Shown here: piece by piece, positions 29,059 to 37,209 of the stretch
Numbering within the stretch: the first letter of the stretch is position 1
Layout of the letters: each line of letters starts with the position of its first letter
Source of the DNA: Solwaraspora sp. WMMD791
GTDB taxonomy: Bacteria > Actinomycetota > Actinomycetes > Mycobacteriales > Micromonosporaceae
Direction of reading: 5' to 3'
Assembly (NCBI RefSeq): GCF_029581195.1
Contig: NZ_CP120737.1
Span: forward strand, 2,636,001 to 2,700,000
Length of the DNA stretch: 64,000 nucleotides
Notes under the pieces: generated by a model
Database searches by the model: none
What the model was told of the DNA's origin: nothing
The model's input: only the letters and a program-made list of their open reading frames with translations
Program-made: the position numbers and the translations under genes

Positions 29059-29994
29059 CTAACCAGCGCGCCGGTGCACCACGATCGACATCAGACCGGG
29101 TCCGGCGTGCGCGGTCACCACCGCCCCGATCGGCGCCACGTAGCTGTCCCGCAATCGGTCGCCCAGCCGGTCGGTCAACTGGGCGAGCAGCATCGTGGCG
29201 CGGTCCGGATCGGCCAGATGGTGTACGGCGACGTCGACCGCCGCCGCGTCCCCGGCTTCCGCCCAGGCCAGATCCACCAACTTCGCCAGCGCCCGGGTGG
29301 CGGTACGGACCTTGTCCCGTAGCACGATCCGCCCGTCCTGCATGTGCAGGATCGGCTTCACCGACAGCGCGGTACCCAGTATTGCGGAGGCAGCGGTGAT
29401 CCGCCCGCCCCGGCGCAGGTGCTCCAGCGTGTCGACGTAGAACAAGGTCCGGGTCCGGGCCGCCGTCTCGACCGCCGTCGACCGTACCGCGTGCAGGTCG
29501 CCACCGGCGGCCGCGACGGCGGCCGCGGCCAGGGCGGGAAAGCCCAGCCCCATCCCGGTCGAGCCGCTGTCCACCACGGCCACCCGGTCCGCTCCGACCT
29601 CGCGGGCCGCCAGTTCGGCGGCTTCCACGGTGCCGGAGAGTCCGGCGGACAGGTGCACCGACACGATCGCCGACGCCCGACCCGCCGGGCCGTCCGAGCC
29701 CGCCGGGGTACGCGGGCCTTCCGGGTCGTCCAGGCCGTCGGTGGCCTGTGGGCCGTCCGGGGCGAGCAGGCGCCGGTACGTCTCGACGAACTGCTCCGGT
29801 GCGGGTCGGGAGGTGCTGACCGCCGGTCGACGGACCGACAGCGCCCGGGCCACGTCGGCCGGGGTGAGGTCGAGGCCTTCCTGGTGAGCGACGCCGTCGA
29901 CGACCACGGTCAACGGCACCACCGTGAGGCTGGGCCGGTCTGCCAGCGTAGCGGGCAGGTAGGCGGTGGAGTCGGTGACGACCGCGATGGGCAT
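29059..29994 (-). CDS. DegV-family fatty-acid-binding protein
   Basis: A 311-residue DegV protein, a family that holds fatty acids for FakA-type kinases. It begins IAVVTDSTAYLP, contains TSRPAPEQF and SVHLSAGLSGTVEAAELAA, and has the C-terminal GTALSVKPILHMQDG segment, all of which are family landmarks. Between the first and second landmarks it carries a Gly/Pro/Asp-rich insertion of about 30 residues not normally seen. It starts at the ATG at 29994, 6 bases after TACCGT, which suggests a leaderless transcript. Position matches Rv2417c. No FakA kinase is nearby. Confidence 0.9.
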   Translation of the reverse strand: MPIAVVTDSTAYLPATLADRPSLTVVPLTVVVDGVAHQEGLDLTPADVARALSVRRPAVSTSRPAPEQFVETYRRLLAPDGPQATDGLDDPEGPRTPAGSDGPAGRASAIVSVHLSAGLSGTVEAAELAAREVGADRVAVVDSGSTGMGLGFPALAAAAVAAAGGDLHAVRSTAVETAARTRTLFYVDTLEHLRRGGRITAASAILGTALSVKPILHMQDGRIVLRDKVRTATRALAKLVDLAWAEAGDAAAVDVAVHHLADPDRATMLLAQLTDRLGDRLRDSYVAPIGAVVTAHAGPGLMSIVVHRRAG

Positions 29995-30006
29995 TCCGGC
30001 ACGGTA
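29995..30006 (-). promoter_or_regulatory. TACCGT -10 element for leaderless degV
   Basis: TACCGT (complement of 30001-30006) is 6 bases before the ATG at 29994, with no ribosome-binding site between. Confidence 0.45.
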
Positions 30007-30058
30007 GCCGATGATCACACTGACCGGCGGGACTGACCGACGCGCGGTCCGCGCCCGG

Positions 30059-30688
30059 TCACACTGGTGCCGGGATGTCCCGGGTGCTGGTGACCCCGAC
30101 GTTGTGTGCCCGTAGCTGCCAGCCACGCGCCGGATCGTGCCGCAACTCGGTCCAGTGGCAGTTCTGCAGCGGGGCGACCGTGCGTAACACGTCGGTGCCC
30201 CAGCCGAGCAGGTGGCCGCAGCCCTGCCGGGCGGCTCCGCCGTGGGTGGCGACGACGACCGTGCCACCGGGGGCAGCGTCAGCGGCGTCCTGCAACGCTT
30301 CGCCGACTCGTTTGCCGAGGTCGTCGAGGCTTTCCACCTCGCAACCGGGTGCCTGGTCGCCGGAGCGCCAGCGGGCGTGCTCGGCGGGGAACCGTTCGGC
30401 GATGGTCGCCATGGTGAGCCCTTGCCAGAGACCGTAGTAGCGTTCGCGTAGCCGGCGGTCGGTCCGCACCGGAAGGCCGGTGAGGGCCACCAGCGCCGCC
30501 GCGGTGTCGGCGGCGCGCTGCAGGTCACTGGCGACGATCACGTCCGGCCGCAGCGCGGCCAGCAGCGGCGCGGCGGCGACGGCCTGCGCCCGACCGAGGT
30601 CGTTGAGGGCGGTGTCGGTCTGGCCCTGCACCCGGTCGCCGGCGTTCCAGTCGGTGTTGCCGTGCCGCCAGACGATCAGCCGGGTCAT
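30059..30688 (-). CDS. Histidine phosphatase family protein, probable glucosyl-3-phosphoglycerate phosphatase
   Basis: A 209-residue phosphoglycerate-mutase-like phosphatase with the catalytic RHGNTDWN motif at residues 8-15, the SDLQRAADTA segment near 55, the acid/base Glu in RLRERYYGLWQG and the second catalytic His in VATHGG near 148. Directly after rsfS and close to nadD, it takes the place of Rv2419c, characterised in M. tuberculosis as GpgP in glucosylglycerate/methylglucose lipopolysaccharide synthesis. The specific substrate is an inference from that synteny. Its ATG overlaps the rsfS stop by four bases. Confidence 0.88.
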   Translation of the reverse strand: MTRLIVWRHGNTDWNAGDRVQGQTDTALNDLGRAQAVAAAPLLAALRPDVIVASDLQRAADTAAALVALTGLPVRTDRRLRERYYGLWQGLTMATIAERFPAEHARWRSGDQAPGCEVESLDDLGKRVGEALQDAADAAPGGTVVVATHGGAARQGCGHLLGWGTDVLRTVAPLQNCHWTELRHDPARGWQLRAHNVGVTSTRDIPAPV

Positions 30689-31083
30689 TCGGCGGCGCCG
30701 GCCTCGGCGTCGACCAGGTCCCGGTCGACGAACGGAATCACCGGGCAGTCCTTCCAGAGCCGGTCGAGCGCGTAGAACTCGCGCTCCTCGGAGTGCTGGA
30801 CGTGCACGACGATGTCGTTGAAGTCGAGCAGGACCCACCGGCCGGCGCGGTCACCTTCGCGGCGGATCGGCTTGGCCTTCTCGGGCAGCCCGACCAGGCT
30901 CTCCTCGATGGCGTCGACGATCGCCAGCACCTGGCGCTCGTTGGGCGCCGAGGCGAGCACGAAGGCGTCGGTGATCGCCATCCGGTCGGCCACGTCGATG
31001 ACGACGATGTCCTGCGCCTTCTTGTCGGCAGCGGCCTGGGCGGCCGTGAGGGCCAGCTCCCGCGCGCGCTCTGAGGCGCTCAT
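30685..31083 (-). CDS. rsfS: Ribosome silencing factor RsfS
   Basis: Binds ribosomal protein L14 and blocks subunit joining in stationary or starved cells. The 132-residue protein contains KKAQDIVVIDVADRMAITDAFVLASAPNERQV and the C-terminal WVLLDFNDIVVHVQHSEEREFYALDRLW typical of the family. AGGTGA lies 6 bases before the ATG. It is followed by the GpgP-like gene and preceded by nadD across 111 bases. Confidence 0.96.
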   Translation of the reverse strand: MSASERARELALTAAQAAADKKAQDIVVIDVADRMAITDAFVLASAPNERQVLAIVDAIEESLVGLPEKAKPIRREGDRAGRWVLLDFNDIVVHVQHSEEREFYALDRLWKDCPVIPFVDRDLVDAEAGAAE

Positions 31084-31194
31084 CGGATCACCTCGACAAC
31101 ACTCCTTCAGCTAGGCGGCTTTCGCTGCTCTAGCCTCTCACACTCGGCCGAGACGGTAATCGGGATAAAGCGCTCAAACCCACAACAATCCGTA

Positions 31195-31806
31195 TCATTC
31201 ACTCGAAGATTCCGGTTCGTACAGCCGGCGTTTGGCGATGTACTGCACCACACCGTCCGGCACCAGGTACCACAACGGCTTGCCGGCGGCGACCCGTGCC
31301 CGGCACTCGGTCGACGAGATCGCCATCGCCGGCACCTCGACCAGGGTCACCGTGTCGGCCGGCAGATGCGCGTCGGACAACTCGAAGCCCGGCCGGGTCA
31401 CCCCGATGAAGTGCGCCAGCTCGAACATCGCGTCGGTGTCTTTCCAGGACAGGATCTTCTCCAGGGCGTCCGCCCCGGTGATGAAGAACAGCTGCGCCTT
31501 CGGTCCGTACACCGCCTGCAGGTCACGCAGCGTGTCGACGGTGTACGTCGGCCCCGGCCGGTCGATGTCCGCCCGGCTGACCTGGAAACGCGGGTTGGAG
31601 GCCGTCGCGATCACCGTCATCAGGTACCGGTCCTCGGCCGGGCTGACCGTCAACCCGGCCTTCTCCCACGGATCCCCGGTCGGAACGAAGACCACCTCGT
31701 CGAGCGCGAACCGCTCCGCCACCTCGCTGGCCGCCACCAGATGCCCCTGGTGGATCGGATCGAAGGTGCCGCCCATGATGCCGACCCGACGGGTGCCAAC
31801 GTCCAT
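31195..31806 (-). CDS. nadD: Nicotinate-nucleotide adenylyltransferase
   Basis: Adenylates nicotinate mononucleotide in NAD synthesis. The 203-residue protein has the nucleotidyltransferase motif [11 protein letters not shown] (residues 12-22) and the C-terminal [10 protein letters not shown], in the place of the ISSTxIR motif. The ATG at 31806 is 6 bases after TACGAT, so its mRNA is probably leaderless. It precedes rsfS, as in most actinobacteria. Confidence 0.96.
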   Translation of the reverse strand: MDVGTRRVGIMGGTFDPIHQGHLVAASEVAERFALDEVVFVPTGDPWEKAGLTVSPAEDRYLMTVIATASNPRFQVSRADIDRPGPTYTVDTLRDLQAVYGPKAQLFFITGADALEKILSWKDTDAMFELAHFIGVTRPGFELSDAHLPADTVTLVEVPAMAISSTECRARVAAGKPLWYLVPDGVVQYIAKRRLYEPESSSE

Positions 31807-31818
31807 CGACGAATCGTA
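31807..31818 (-). promoter_or_regulatory. TACGAT -10 element for leaderless nadD
   Basis: TACGAT (complement of 31813-31818) is 6 bases before the ATG at 31806, with no Shine-Dalgarno. Confidence 0.5.
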
Positions 31819-31863
31819 TGCCGATGATCTCCACGAACGAGCGGTCGCGTGGCGTAGGCAACA

Positions 31864-34407
31864 CTATCGGGTGCCTGCTCCCGCTTTGTACCGACGGCGG
31901 GCGGCCAGCGCGCGGTCCAGGTCGTCGGCCGAGTCGGTCACCACCCGGCGCAGCCCAGGGGTCAGATCGTCGCGGGCGAGCAGTGCGGCGGCCGCCGTAC
32001 GGGTCCGCTCACTCACCGCGTAGCGGGGGAAGGCCAGCTGCGCCACCCGGTCCGCCACCCACGCCGAACGCGGCCGGCTCGCGGCCGGCATGTCCGCGAC
32101 GTACCGATCGACGTACGGGGCGGTCAACTCGGCCTGCTCCGGCTGCCAGAACCCTTCGGCGTACGCCTCGACGATCCGGTTCGACAGGCTGACGTCAGCG
32201 ACGATCGCCTGCCAGACGCGCTCCTTGCCCGCGACGTCCGGCAGCGCCGCCCGGCATTTCGCCGCCCACTGCTCACCGGCCGCGCTGCGGTCGCGCCCCA
32301 GCTCGGCGTCGATGTCGGCCATCTCGATCCCGCCGAGCACCGCCAACCGGTACAGCAGCAGCCAGCGCAGTTCGGCGTCGACGGCGATCCCGGCCGGCAC
32401 GTCGCGCCCCGCCAGCCACCCCCGCAACAGCTCGACGTCCGCGCTCGCGGTGATCGCGCCGCGCGCGGCCGCCAACCGCACCGAACCGTCCTGCGGCGCG
32501 GCGGCCAGCAGTCGCAGGCAGGCGGCGGCGAGCCGGGACCGCAGCGCCGGCCGGTCCGCCGGGTGCGCGTACCGGTCGATCAGCGCGCCGCTGAGCCGCA
32601 GCACGTCCTCGACGACGACCACCGCGGTCTCCGCCGGCAGGGCCTGCGCGATCAGCTCGGCCAGCGCCGCCACCGGATGCTGCGCGTCGCGGACCGCGTC
32701 GAGGACGGCGCTCCACGACACCGCTCGGGCCAGCGGGTCGGCCAGCCCGGGAAGCAGCTCCGGCAGGGCGGCGGCCGAGCGAGGATCGAACCGGACCTTG
32801 GCGTACGTCAGATCGCCGTCGTTGGGCAGCAGCAGGTCGGCCGCCGGCTCGCCGACCAGCGCCGGCACCAGGGTCCGGCCCCCGTCGACGTCCGGATCCA
32901 GATCGACCATCAGCTGGGCCCGCCGCGTCACCGGCTGGCCGGCGGTCGCACCGGCGTCGAACAGGCCCAGACCGATCCGGTGCGGCCGCAGCACCGGATG
33001 GCTGTCCGGCGCGGTCTGCACCAGAGCGACCTCCTGGTAGTTGCCGGACCCGTCGACGATCACCTCCGCCCGGATCGTGTTCACCTGCGCCTGGCGTAGC
33101 CACCGTGCCGCCCAGCCGGACAGATCCCGACCACTGGCCCTGGTCAGCGCATCGAGCAGGTCGGCGAGCGTGGCGTTGCCGAACCGGTGCGCGGTGAAAT
33201 GGGCCCGCAACCCGGTCAGGAACGGCTCGTCGCCCAGCCAGGCCACCAGTTGGCGCAGCACCGAGGCACCCTTGGCGTACGAGATGCCGTCGAAGTTCAG
33301 CAGCGCCTGGGCCGCGTCGGCGACCTCGGCAGGTGCCACCGGGTGCGTAGACGGCCGCTGGTCGGCCGCACAACCCCAGGCCTTGCGCACGATGCCGAAC
33401 GTCGTCCAGGCGTCGGTGAACCGGGTCGCCTCGGCGGTCACCCGCACCCCGAGGTACTCGGCGAACGACTCGTTCAGCCACAGGTCGTCCCACCAACGCA
33501 TGGTGACCAGGTCGCCGAACCACATGTGGGCCATCTCGTGGGCGATGGTGGTGGCCCGGGTCTCCCGCTGGCTGTCGGTGACCGCCGACCGGAAGACGTA
33601 GTCGTCGCGGAAGGTGACCAGCCCCGGGTTCTCCATCGCACCGGCGTTGAACTCGGGCAGGAACGCCTGCCCGTACCCGCCGAACGGGTAGCGCACGTCG
33701 AACAGCTCGTGGAACCGGTCCAGGCACTGCCGGGTGACGGTGAAGATCTCCTCGACGTCGGCGTCCAGATGCTCGGCGAGGGAACGCCGGCAGTAGACGG
33801 CCAGCGGGATGCCGTCGTGCTCGGCGTGGCGGGCATGGTACGGCCCGGCGATCAGGGTAACGAAGTACGTCGCCAGCGGTGCCGTCGGCGCGAACTCCCA
33901 GCGACCGTCGACCGGTTGCCCGGTCGGTTGGCCGTTGGCCGCCACCGTCCACTGCGGCGGCGCGGCGACCCGCAGCCGTACCGGCGCCTTCAGATCGGGC
34001 TGGTCGAAGCAGGCGAAGATGCGCGGCGCGTCGTCCAGGAACGACATGGCGTACAGGTACGTCTCGCCGTCGGCGGGGTCCACGAAGCGGTGCAGCCCCT
34101 GCCCCGAGTTCGAGTACGCCATCCGGGACTCGACAATCAGCGTGTTGCGCCCGGCCAGCCCGGTCAGCGGAAACCGCTTGTCGTCAAGCGTCGCAGGGTC
34201 AAGATCGACGTCGTTGAGCCGTACCCGGGTCAGCGTCACGGGGGCGACCTCGACGAAGGTCGCCGCTCCCGGCGTGGCCTGGAACTCGATCACGCTGGTC
34301 GACCCGAACTCGGTGTCGCCGGTGGTCAGATCGAGGTCGATGGTGTACGACTCGACGGTGATCGTCGCGGCGCGTTCGACGGCCTCGGCGCGGGTCAGGC
34401 TCGGCAT
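31864..34407 (-). CDS. pepN: Aminopeptidase N (M1 family zinc metallopeptidase)
   Basis: Removes N-terminal residues from peptides in the cytoplasm. The 847-residue protein has the substrate-recognition motif GAMEN, the zinc site HEMAH at residues 290-294 and the third ligand Glu313 in LNESFAEYLG, followed by the ERAP1-like C-terminal helical domain that is typical of the actinobacterial enzyme. The ATG at 34407 has AGGA 8 bases upstream. No signal peptide is present. Confidence 0.96.
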   Translation of the reverse strand: MPSLTRAEAVERAATITVESYTIDLDLTTGDTEFGSTSVIEFQATPGAATFVEVAPVTLTRVRLNDVDLDPATLDDKRFPLTGLAGRNTLIVESRMAYSNSGQGLHRFVDPADGETYLYAMSFLDDAPRIFACFDQPDLKAPVRLRVAAPPQWTVAANGQPTGQPVDGRWEFAPTAPLATYFVTLIAGPYHARHAEHDGIPLAVYCRRSLAEHLDADVEEIFTVTRQCLDRFHELFDVRYPFGGYGQAFLPEFNAGAMENPGLVTFRDDYVFRSAVTDSQRETRATTIAHEMAHMWFGDLVTMRWWDDLWLNESFAEYLGVRVTAEATRFTDAWTTFGIVRKAWGCAADQRPSTHPVAPAEVADAAQALLNFDGISYAKGASVLRQLVAWLGDEPFLTGLRAHFTAHRFGNATLADLLDALTRASGRDLSGWAARWLRQAQVNTIRAEVIVDGSGNYQEVALVQTAPDSHPVLRPHRIGLGLFDAGATAGQPVTRRAQLMVDLDPDVDGGRTLVPALVGEPAADLLLPNDGDLTYAKVRFDPRSAAALPELLPGLADPLARAVSWSAVLDAVRDAQHPVAALAELIAQALPAETAVVVVEDVLRLSGALIDRYAHPADRPALRSRLAAACLRLLAAAPQDGSVRLAAARGAITASADVELLRGWLAGRDVPAGIAVDAELRWLLLYRLAVLGGIEMADIDAELGRDRSAAGEQWAAKCRAALPDVAGKERVWQAIVADVSLSNRIVEAYAEGFWQPEQAELTAPYVDRYVADMPAASRPRSAWVADRVAQLAFPRYAVSERTRTAAAALLARDDLTPGLRRVVTDSADDLDRALAARRRYKAGAGTR

Positions 34408-34517
34408 CCGACCATCCTGCCGCACACCCGGGCAACGGCGGCGGCTAGCCTGTGCCGGTAACCGGGCGTGTACCGCCTGACATTTCCGCGTGTTTTTCCG
34501 TGCAGAAGGAGTCGAGG

Positions 34518-34736
34518 ATGGCGCAGCACCCCAAGGGCGATTTCGACCTGTCCCGTGCGGTGTGGCAGCGGGCCGAAGGTGACGACTCCGAGGGCGCGGT
34601 CGAGATCGCGTTCGTCGACGACCTGATCGGGATGCGCAACTCGGCCGAGCCGGACGGGCCGATCCTGGTCTTCACTCAGGCCGAGTGGGACGCGTTCGTC
34701 GCCGGTGCCCAGGACGGCGAGTTCGACCTGGACTGA
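34518..34736 (+). CDS. DUF397 domain protein
   Basis: A 72-residue actinobacterial DUF397 protein: AVWQRAEGD, the VEIAFVDDLIGMRNS core and ILVFTQAEWDAFVAGAQDGEFDL at the end are the family pattern. AAGGAG stands 6 bases before the ATG. DUF397 proteins are usually found beside an XRE/DUF5753 regulator; here the nearest XRE gene is 2 kb away and of a different type, so the gene is an orphan. Confidence 0.9.
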   Translation: MAQHPKGDFDLSRAVWQRAEGDDSEGAVEIAFVDDLIGMRNSAEPDGPILVFTQAEWDAFVAGAQDGEFDLD

Positions 34737-34802
34737 TCGTGCGGTCGCGGCGACCCGGGGCGCACGGTCCACCCCGGGTCGCCGCCACCCCAGCTCAGCG
34801 CG

Positions 34803-35267
34803 TTGATCCCGGCCGCGCGGTGGAAGCCGGGATGTTCGAGTACGTCGGCACTGGTCTCGCCGTGCGGCCCGACCGCCCCGCAGAACAGCGGCTCGACGCT
34901 GCCGCTGGCGCCGTTGGTCGAGGCGGCGGTCGGGGTCGACGCGGATGCCGGCATGCTCGCCGAGGCGGCCCGCCGCGCCGACCGGGTGGGCGCGACCAAC
35001 ATCGAGTGGCGTCGGCTACGGGCCGAGGAGTTGCCGGCCGGTCTGGGCACCTTCCGGGCGGCCTGGGTCCACGTCCATGCCACCACGCATCGCGGCGCGG
35101 ACGGCGACGATCCGCACCCGCGACCGCCGTGGGACCACATCGACGAGCGGGTCGCCGACTACCTCGGGCCGGTGCGCCGGGCCGGGCAGGGGCTGCTCCC
35201 TGCGGGGACCCGATCCGGCGAGGAGGACGTCATGCGCCGGCGTGTCGTCCGGTCCCACATCAACTGA
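34803..35267 (+). pseudogene. Decayed class I SAM-dependent methyltransferase
   Basis: An open frame retains recognisable methyltransferase pieces: TLPLAPLVEAAVGVDADAGM, then LAEAARRADRVGATNIEWRRLRAEELPAGLG, and a C-terminal AWVHVHATTHRG...RPPWDHIDERVADYLGPVRRAGQG. In intact relatives as I remember them, roughly 25-30 residues (the QSFHWMDR segment and the loop before the C-terminal half) separate GTFR from the AWVHVHATTH part; here they are joined directly. The N-terminal glycine-rich SAM loop is garbled, the end is out of frame (RRRVVRSHIN), and there is no ribosome-binding site. I therefore call it a remnant, with moderate confidence. Confidence 0.6.
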
Positions 35268-35350
35268 TCATGGGGTTCACCGACAGCGTGGCGAGTCAGA
35301 TGTGGCACCAGCCCACCCGGACAGGATTCGCGCTCGCCAGCCGCCCACCG

Positions 35351-35394
35351 CTGTGCACGTACGTGCACAGCAGGAGAGATGAGCACGTACGTGC
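35351..35394. promoter_or_regulatory. Two copies of a GCACGTACGTGC palindrome, 28 bp apart
   Basis: CTGTGCACGTACGTGCACAG (35351-35370) is a perfect 20-bp palindrome, and its 12-bp core GCACGTACGTGC recurs at 35383-35394. AGGAG and an ATG (35379) lie between and into the second copy. This is the look of a dimeric-repressor operator, for example of a TetR-type regulator, but no regulator gene remains here. Confidence 0.6.
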
Positions 35395-35465
35395 GCACCG
35401 AGGCGAGTGCGGTGGTCAGTCTGCGCAGCGCAGGACGGCCTGGCCGCGTACCTCGCCGGCGGTGA
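35379..35465 (+). pseudogene. Possible 5' remnant of a lost gene behind the palindromic operator
   Basis: ATG at 35379 follows CAGGAGAG and opens a 28-codon frame beginning MSTYVRTEASAVVS that soon runs antisense into the dehydrogenase gene. A strong ribosome-binding site and operator leading to a truncated frame suggests a gene lost by deletion. Too short to assign. Confidence 0.35.
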
Positions 35466-36429
35466 CGTAGCGGATCGCCTCGGCCGCCCGCGCCAGCGGG
35501 AACGTGCGGTCCAGCACCGGTCGGACCGCCCCTGACTCGATCATCCCGGTGATGGTGACCAGGTCGTCGCGGCTGTCGGTGTGGATCACCGGTCGGGTGC
35601 GGAGCCGGCGCAGCGGCGCCAGCGCCATGCCGCGCAGCCACCGGTCGACGCCCATGAACCACCGGCCGCCGGTGCCGCCGACGTAGACGATGGTGCCGCC
35701 GGGGAGCAGTACGCGGGCGCAGTCGGCCAGCGACGGGTTGCCGTACAGGTTGATCAGCACGTCGAAACGGCGGCCGAGGTCGCGCAGCGGTGTGGTGGTG
35801 TAGTCGACGACCTCGTCGGCGCCGAGCCCGGCGACCAGGTCCATCTTGCTGGTCCGGCACATGCCGGTGACGTGGGCGCCGGACGCCTTGGCGAACTGGA
35901 CCGCGTAGGTCCCGACGCCGCCGGACGCTCCGGTGATCAGCACCCGACGGCCCGTGTCACCGGCGGCAGACGGCGAGTCCCCGGTGCCGGCGGGCCGCAG
36001 ACCGGCGCCGTCGCGGACCGCCTGCAGCGCGGTGAAGGCCGCGATCGGCACCGCCGCCGCCTGTTCCAGGGTGAGGGTGGTCGGAACCGGCACCAGTTGC
36101 TTCTCCGGCACCGAGGTGTACTCGGCGAAGGTGCCGGCGGCCCAGCCGTACACCTGGTCGCCGGGCCGCAGGGTGGTCACCGCCGTACCGGTCTCGACGA
36201 CGGTGCCGGCCAGATCGTAGCCAGGGATCCGGGTCTTCGGTCGCCGCCAGCCGGTGATCGGCCGGGCGACGTACGGCAGCCCTCGGGCCAGGTGCCAGTC
36301 GGTGCCGCTGACCGGCGTGGCGTGCACGCGGACCAGCACGTCACGCTCGCCCGGCACCGGCCGGGGAACGTCGCGCAGGACCATCACGTCCTGCGGCGGG
36401 CCGTACGCGTCCTGGGTGATCGCTTGCAT
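35416..36429 (-). CDS. Zinc-independent medium-chain dehydrogenase/quinone oxidoreductase-like protein
   Basis: A 337-residue NAD(P)H-dependent oxidoreductase of the MDR superfamily. The GroES-like N-domain (VLVRVHATPVSGTDWHLARG) is followed by the nucleotide-binding motif VLITGASGGVGTYAVQFAKASGA near residue 165, then DEVVDYTTT and the NLYGNPSL segment. Cys residues of the structural and catalytic zinc sites are missing, which places it with quinone oxidoreductases. Substrate is unknown. It follows the XRE gene by about 50 bases, so the two could share a transcript. Confidence 0.88.
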   Translation of the reverse strand: MQAITQDAYGPPQDVMVLRDVPRPVPGERDVLVRVHATPVSGTDWHLARGLPYVARPITGWRRPKTRIPGYDLAGTVVETGTAVTTLRPGDQVYGWAAGTFAEYTSVPEKQLVPVPTTLTLEQAAAVPIAAFTALQAVRDGAGLRPAGTGDSPSAAGDTGRRVLITGASGGVGTYAVQFAKASGAHVTGMCRTSKMDLVAGLGADEVVDYTTTPLRDLGRRFDVLINLYGNPSLADCARVLLPGGTIVYVGGTGGRWFMGVDRWLRGMALAPLRRLRTRPVIHTDSRDDLVTITGMIESGAVRPVLDRTFPLARAAEAIRYVTAGEVRGQAVLRCAD

Positions 36430-36480
36430 GGCGGGTCCTCCGAACGGGGTGGCGGACGGGGTGGCCGAGCGGGTGGTCGG

Positions 36481-36708
36481 TCAGGCGGTTTCGTCGTCGG
36501 CGTACTGGAAGACGGCGTCGAGCGGGACCGTGAAGACGCGGGCGATCTGGAACGCCATCTCCAGCGACGGCGAGTACCTGCCCTGCTCGATGGCGATCAC
36601 CGTCTGCCGGGTGACGCCGAGTCGTTTGGCCAGCTCGGCCTGGGTCATCTCGCCGTTGGCGAAGCGCAGGGCCCGGATCGAGTTGGTCACCCTGGTCGGT
36701 TTGCCCAC
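36481..36708 (-). CDS. Small XRE-family transcriptional regulator
   Basis: A 75-residue protein consisting of one helix-turn-helix domain, with ALRFANGEMTQAELAKRLGVTRQTVIAIEQG in residues 14-44 and SLEMAFQIARVFTVPLDAVFQY after it. This stand-alone type (YozG-like) is often encoded after a small four-helix membrane protein, as here (three bases separate them). It probably controls the module's own promoter. The GTG at 36708 follows GGGGGTGGTG; a GTG at 36690 is possible. Confidence 0.92.
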   Translation of the reverse strand: MGKPTRVTNSIRALRFANGEMTQAELAKRLGVTRQTVIAIEQGRYSPSLEMAFQIARVFTVPLDAVFQYADDETA

Positions 36709-36711
36709 GCG

Positions 36712-37131
36712 TCACCACCCCCGCCGGTACGCGACGATCTTGACGATCGCGCCGATGGAGGTGGAGACCACGAAGACCGCGTAAATGGCGTTGGCGATCC
36801 AGAAGTGGTCCAGCTCGGCCAGGGTGAGCCCGAGCGGCAGCACCATCCCGACCGACAGGATCAGCCCGGAGACGTAGTCACCTTGCCGGTTGATGTCCTT
36901 GTCGCGCACGTCGATCTGGTAGGTCTCGCTGGGCGCGGCCATCTCGACCACGATCCGCACGACCATCGCGCCGACGACGGCGATGCCGATCGCCCACAGC
37001 ATCGTCGACACGTACGGTGCCTCGGTCAGCGGCTGATCACCGGCGCGGCGCACGACAGCGACGACGTAGCCCACGAACGTGCCCAGGGTGGTCACCAGGA
37101 ACACCCAGGTGCCCTTCTCCTCGTACGACAC
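36712..37131 (-). CDS. Four-helix membrane protein paired with an XRE regulator
   Basis: A 139-residue protein with four hydrophobic helices (about residues 9-28, 42-64, 88-108, 112-132) and a cytoplasmic loop rich in charged residues (VRDKDINRQGD). Its GTG at 37131 follows GAGGAG. It is first in an operon with the XRE regulator, behind a good promoter. The pairing resembles small regulator/membrane-protein modules in Bacillus and actinobacteria whose roles are unknown. Confidence 0.82.
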   Translation of the reverse strand: MSYEEKGTWVFLVTTLGTFVGYVVAVVRRAGDQPLTEAPYVSTMLWAIGIAVVGAMVVRIVVEMAAPSETYQIDVRDKDINRQGDYVSGLILSVGMVLPLGLTLAELDHFWIANAIYAVFVVSTSIGAIVKIVAYRRGW

Positions 37132-37143
37132 CGCACGCTCCTC

Positions 37144-37209
37144 GTGTAAAGGAAGTTTGACATCCCCAAGGTAAAGAAGACCCGACAGGATGTCAATAAT
37201 CTTTTACAC
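37144..37209 (-). promoter_or_regulatory. Promoter with flanking inverted repeats upstream of the membrane-protein/XRE operon
   Basis: On the minus strand TTGACA (complement of 37191-37196) and TACCTT (complement of 37168-37173) are spaced by 17 bases. The promoter is framed by an inverted repeat: GTGTAAA-N6-TTGACATCC at 37144-37165 and its counterpart at 37188-37209 match at 7 plus 9 positions. One arm covers the -35 element, the other the start-site region, a layout expected for looping or cooperative repression. Confidence 0.75.
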
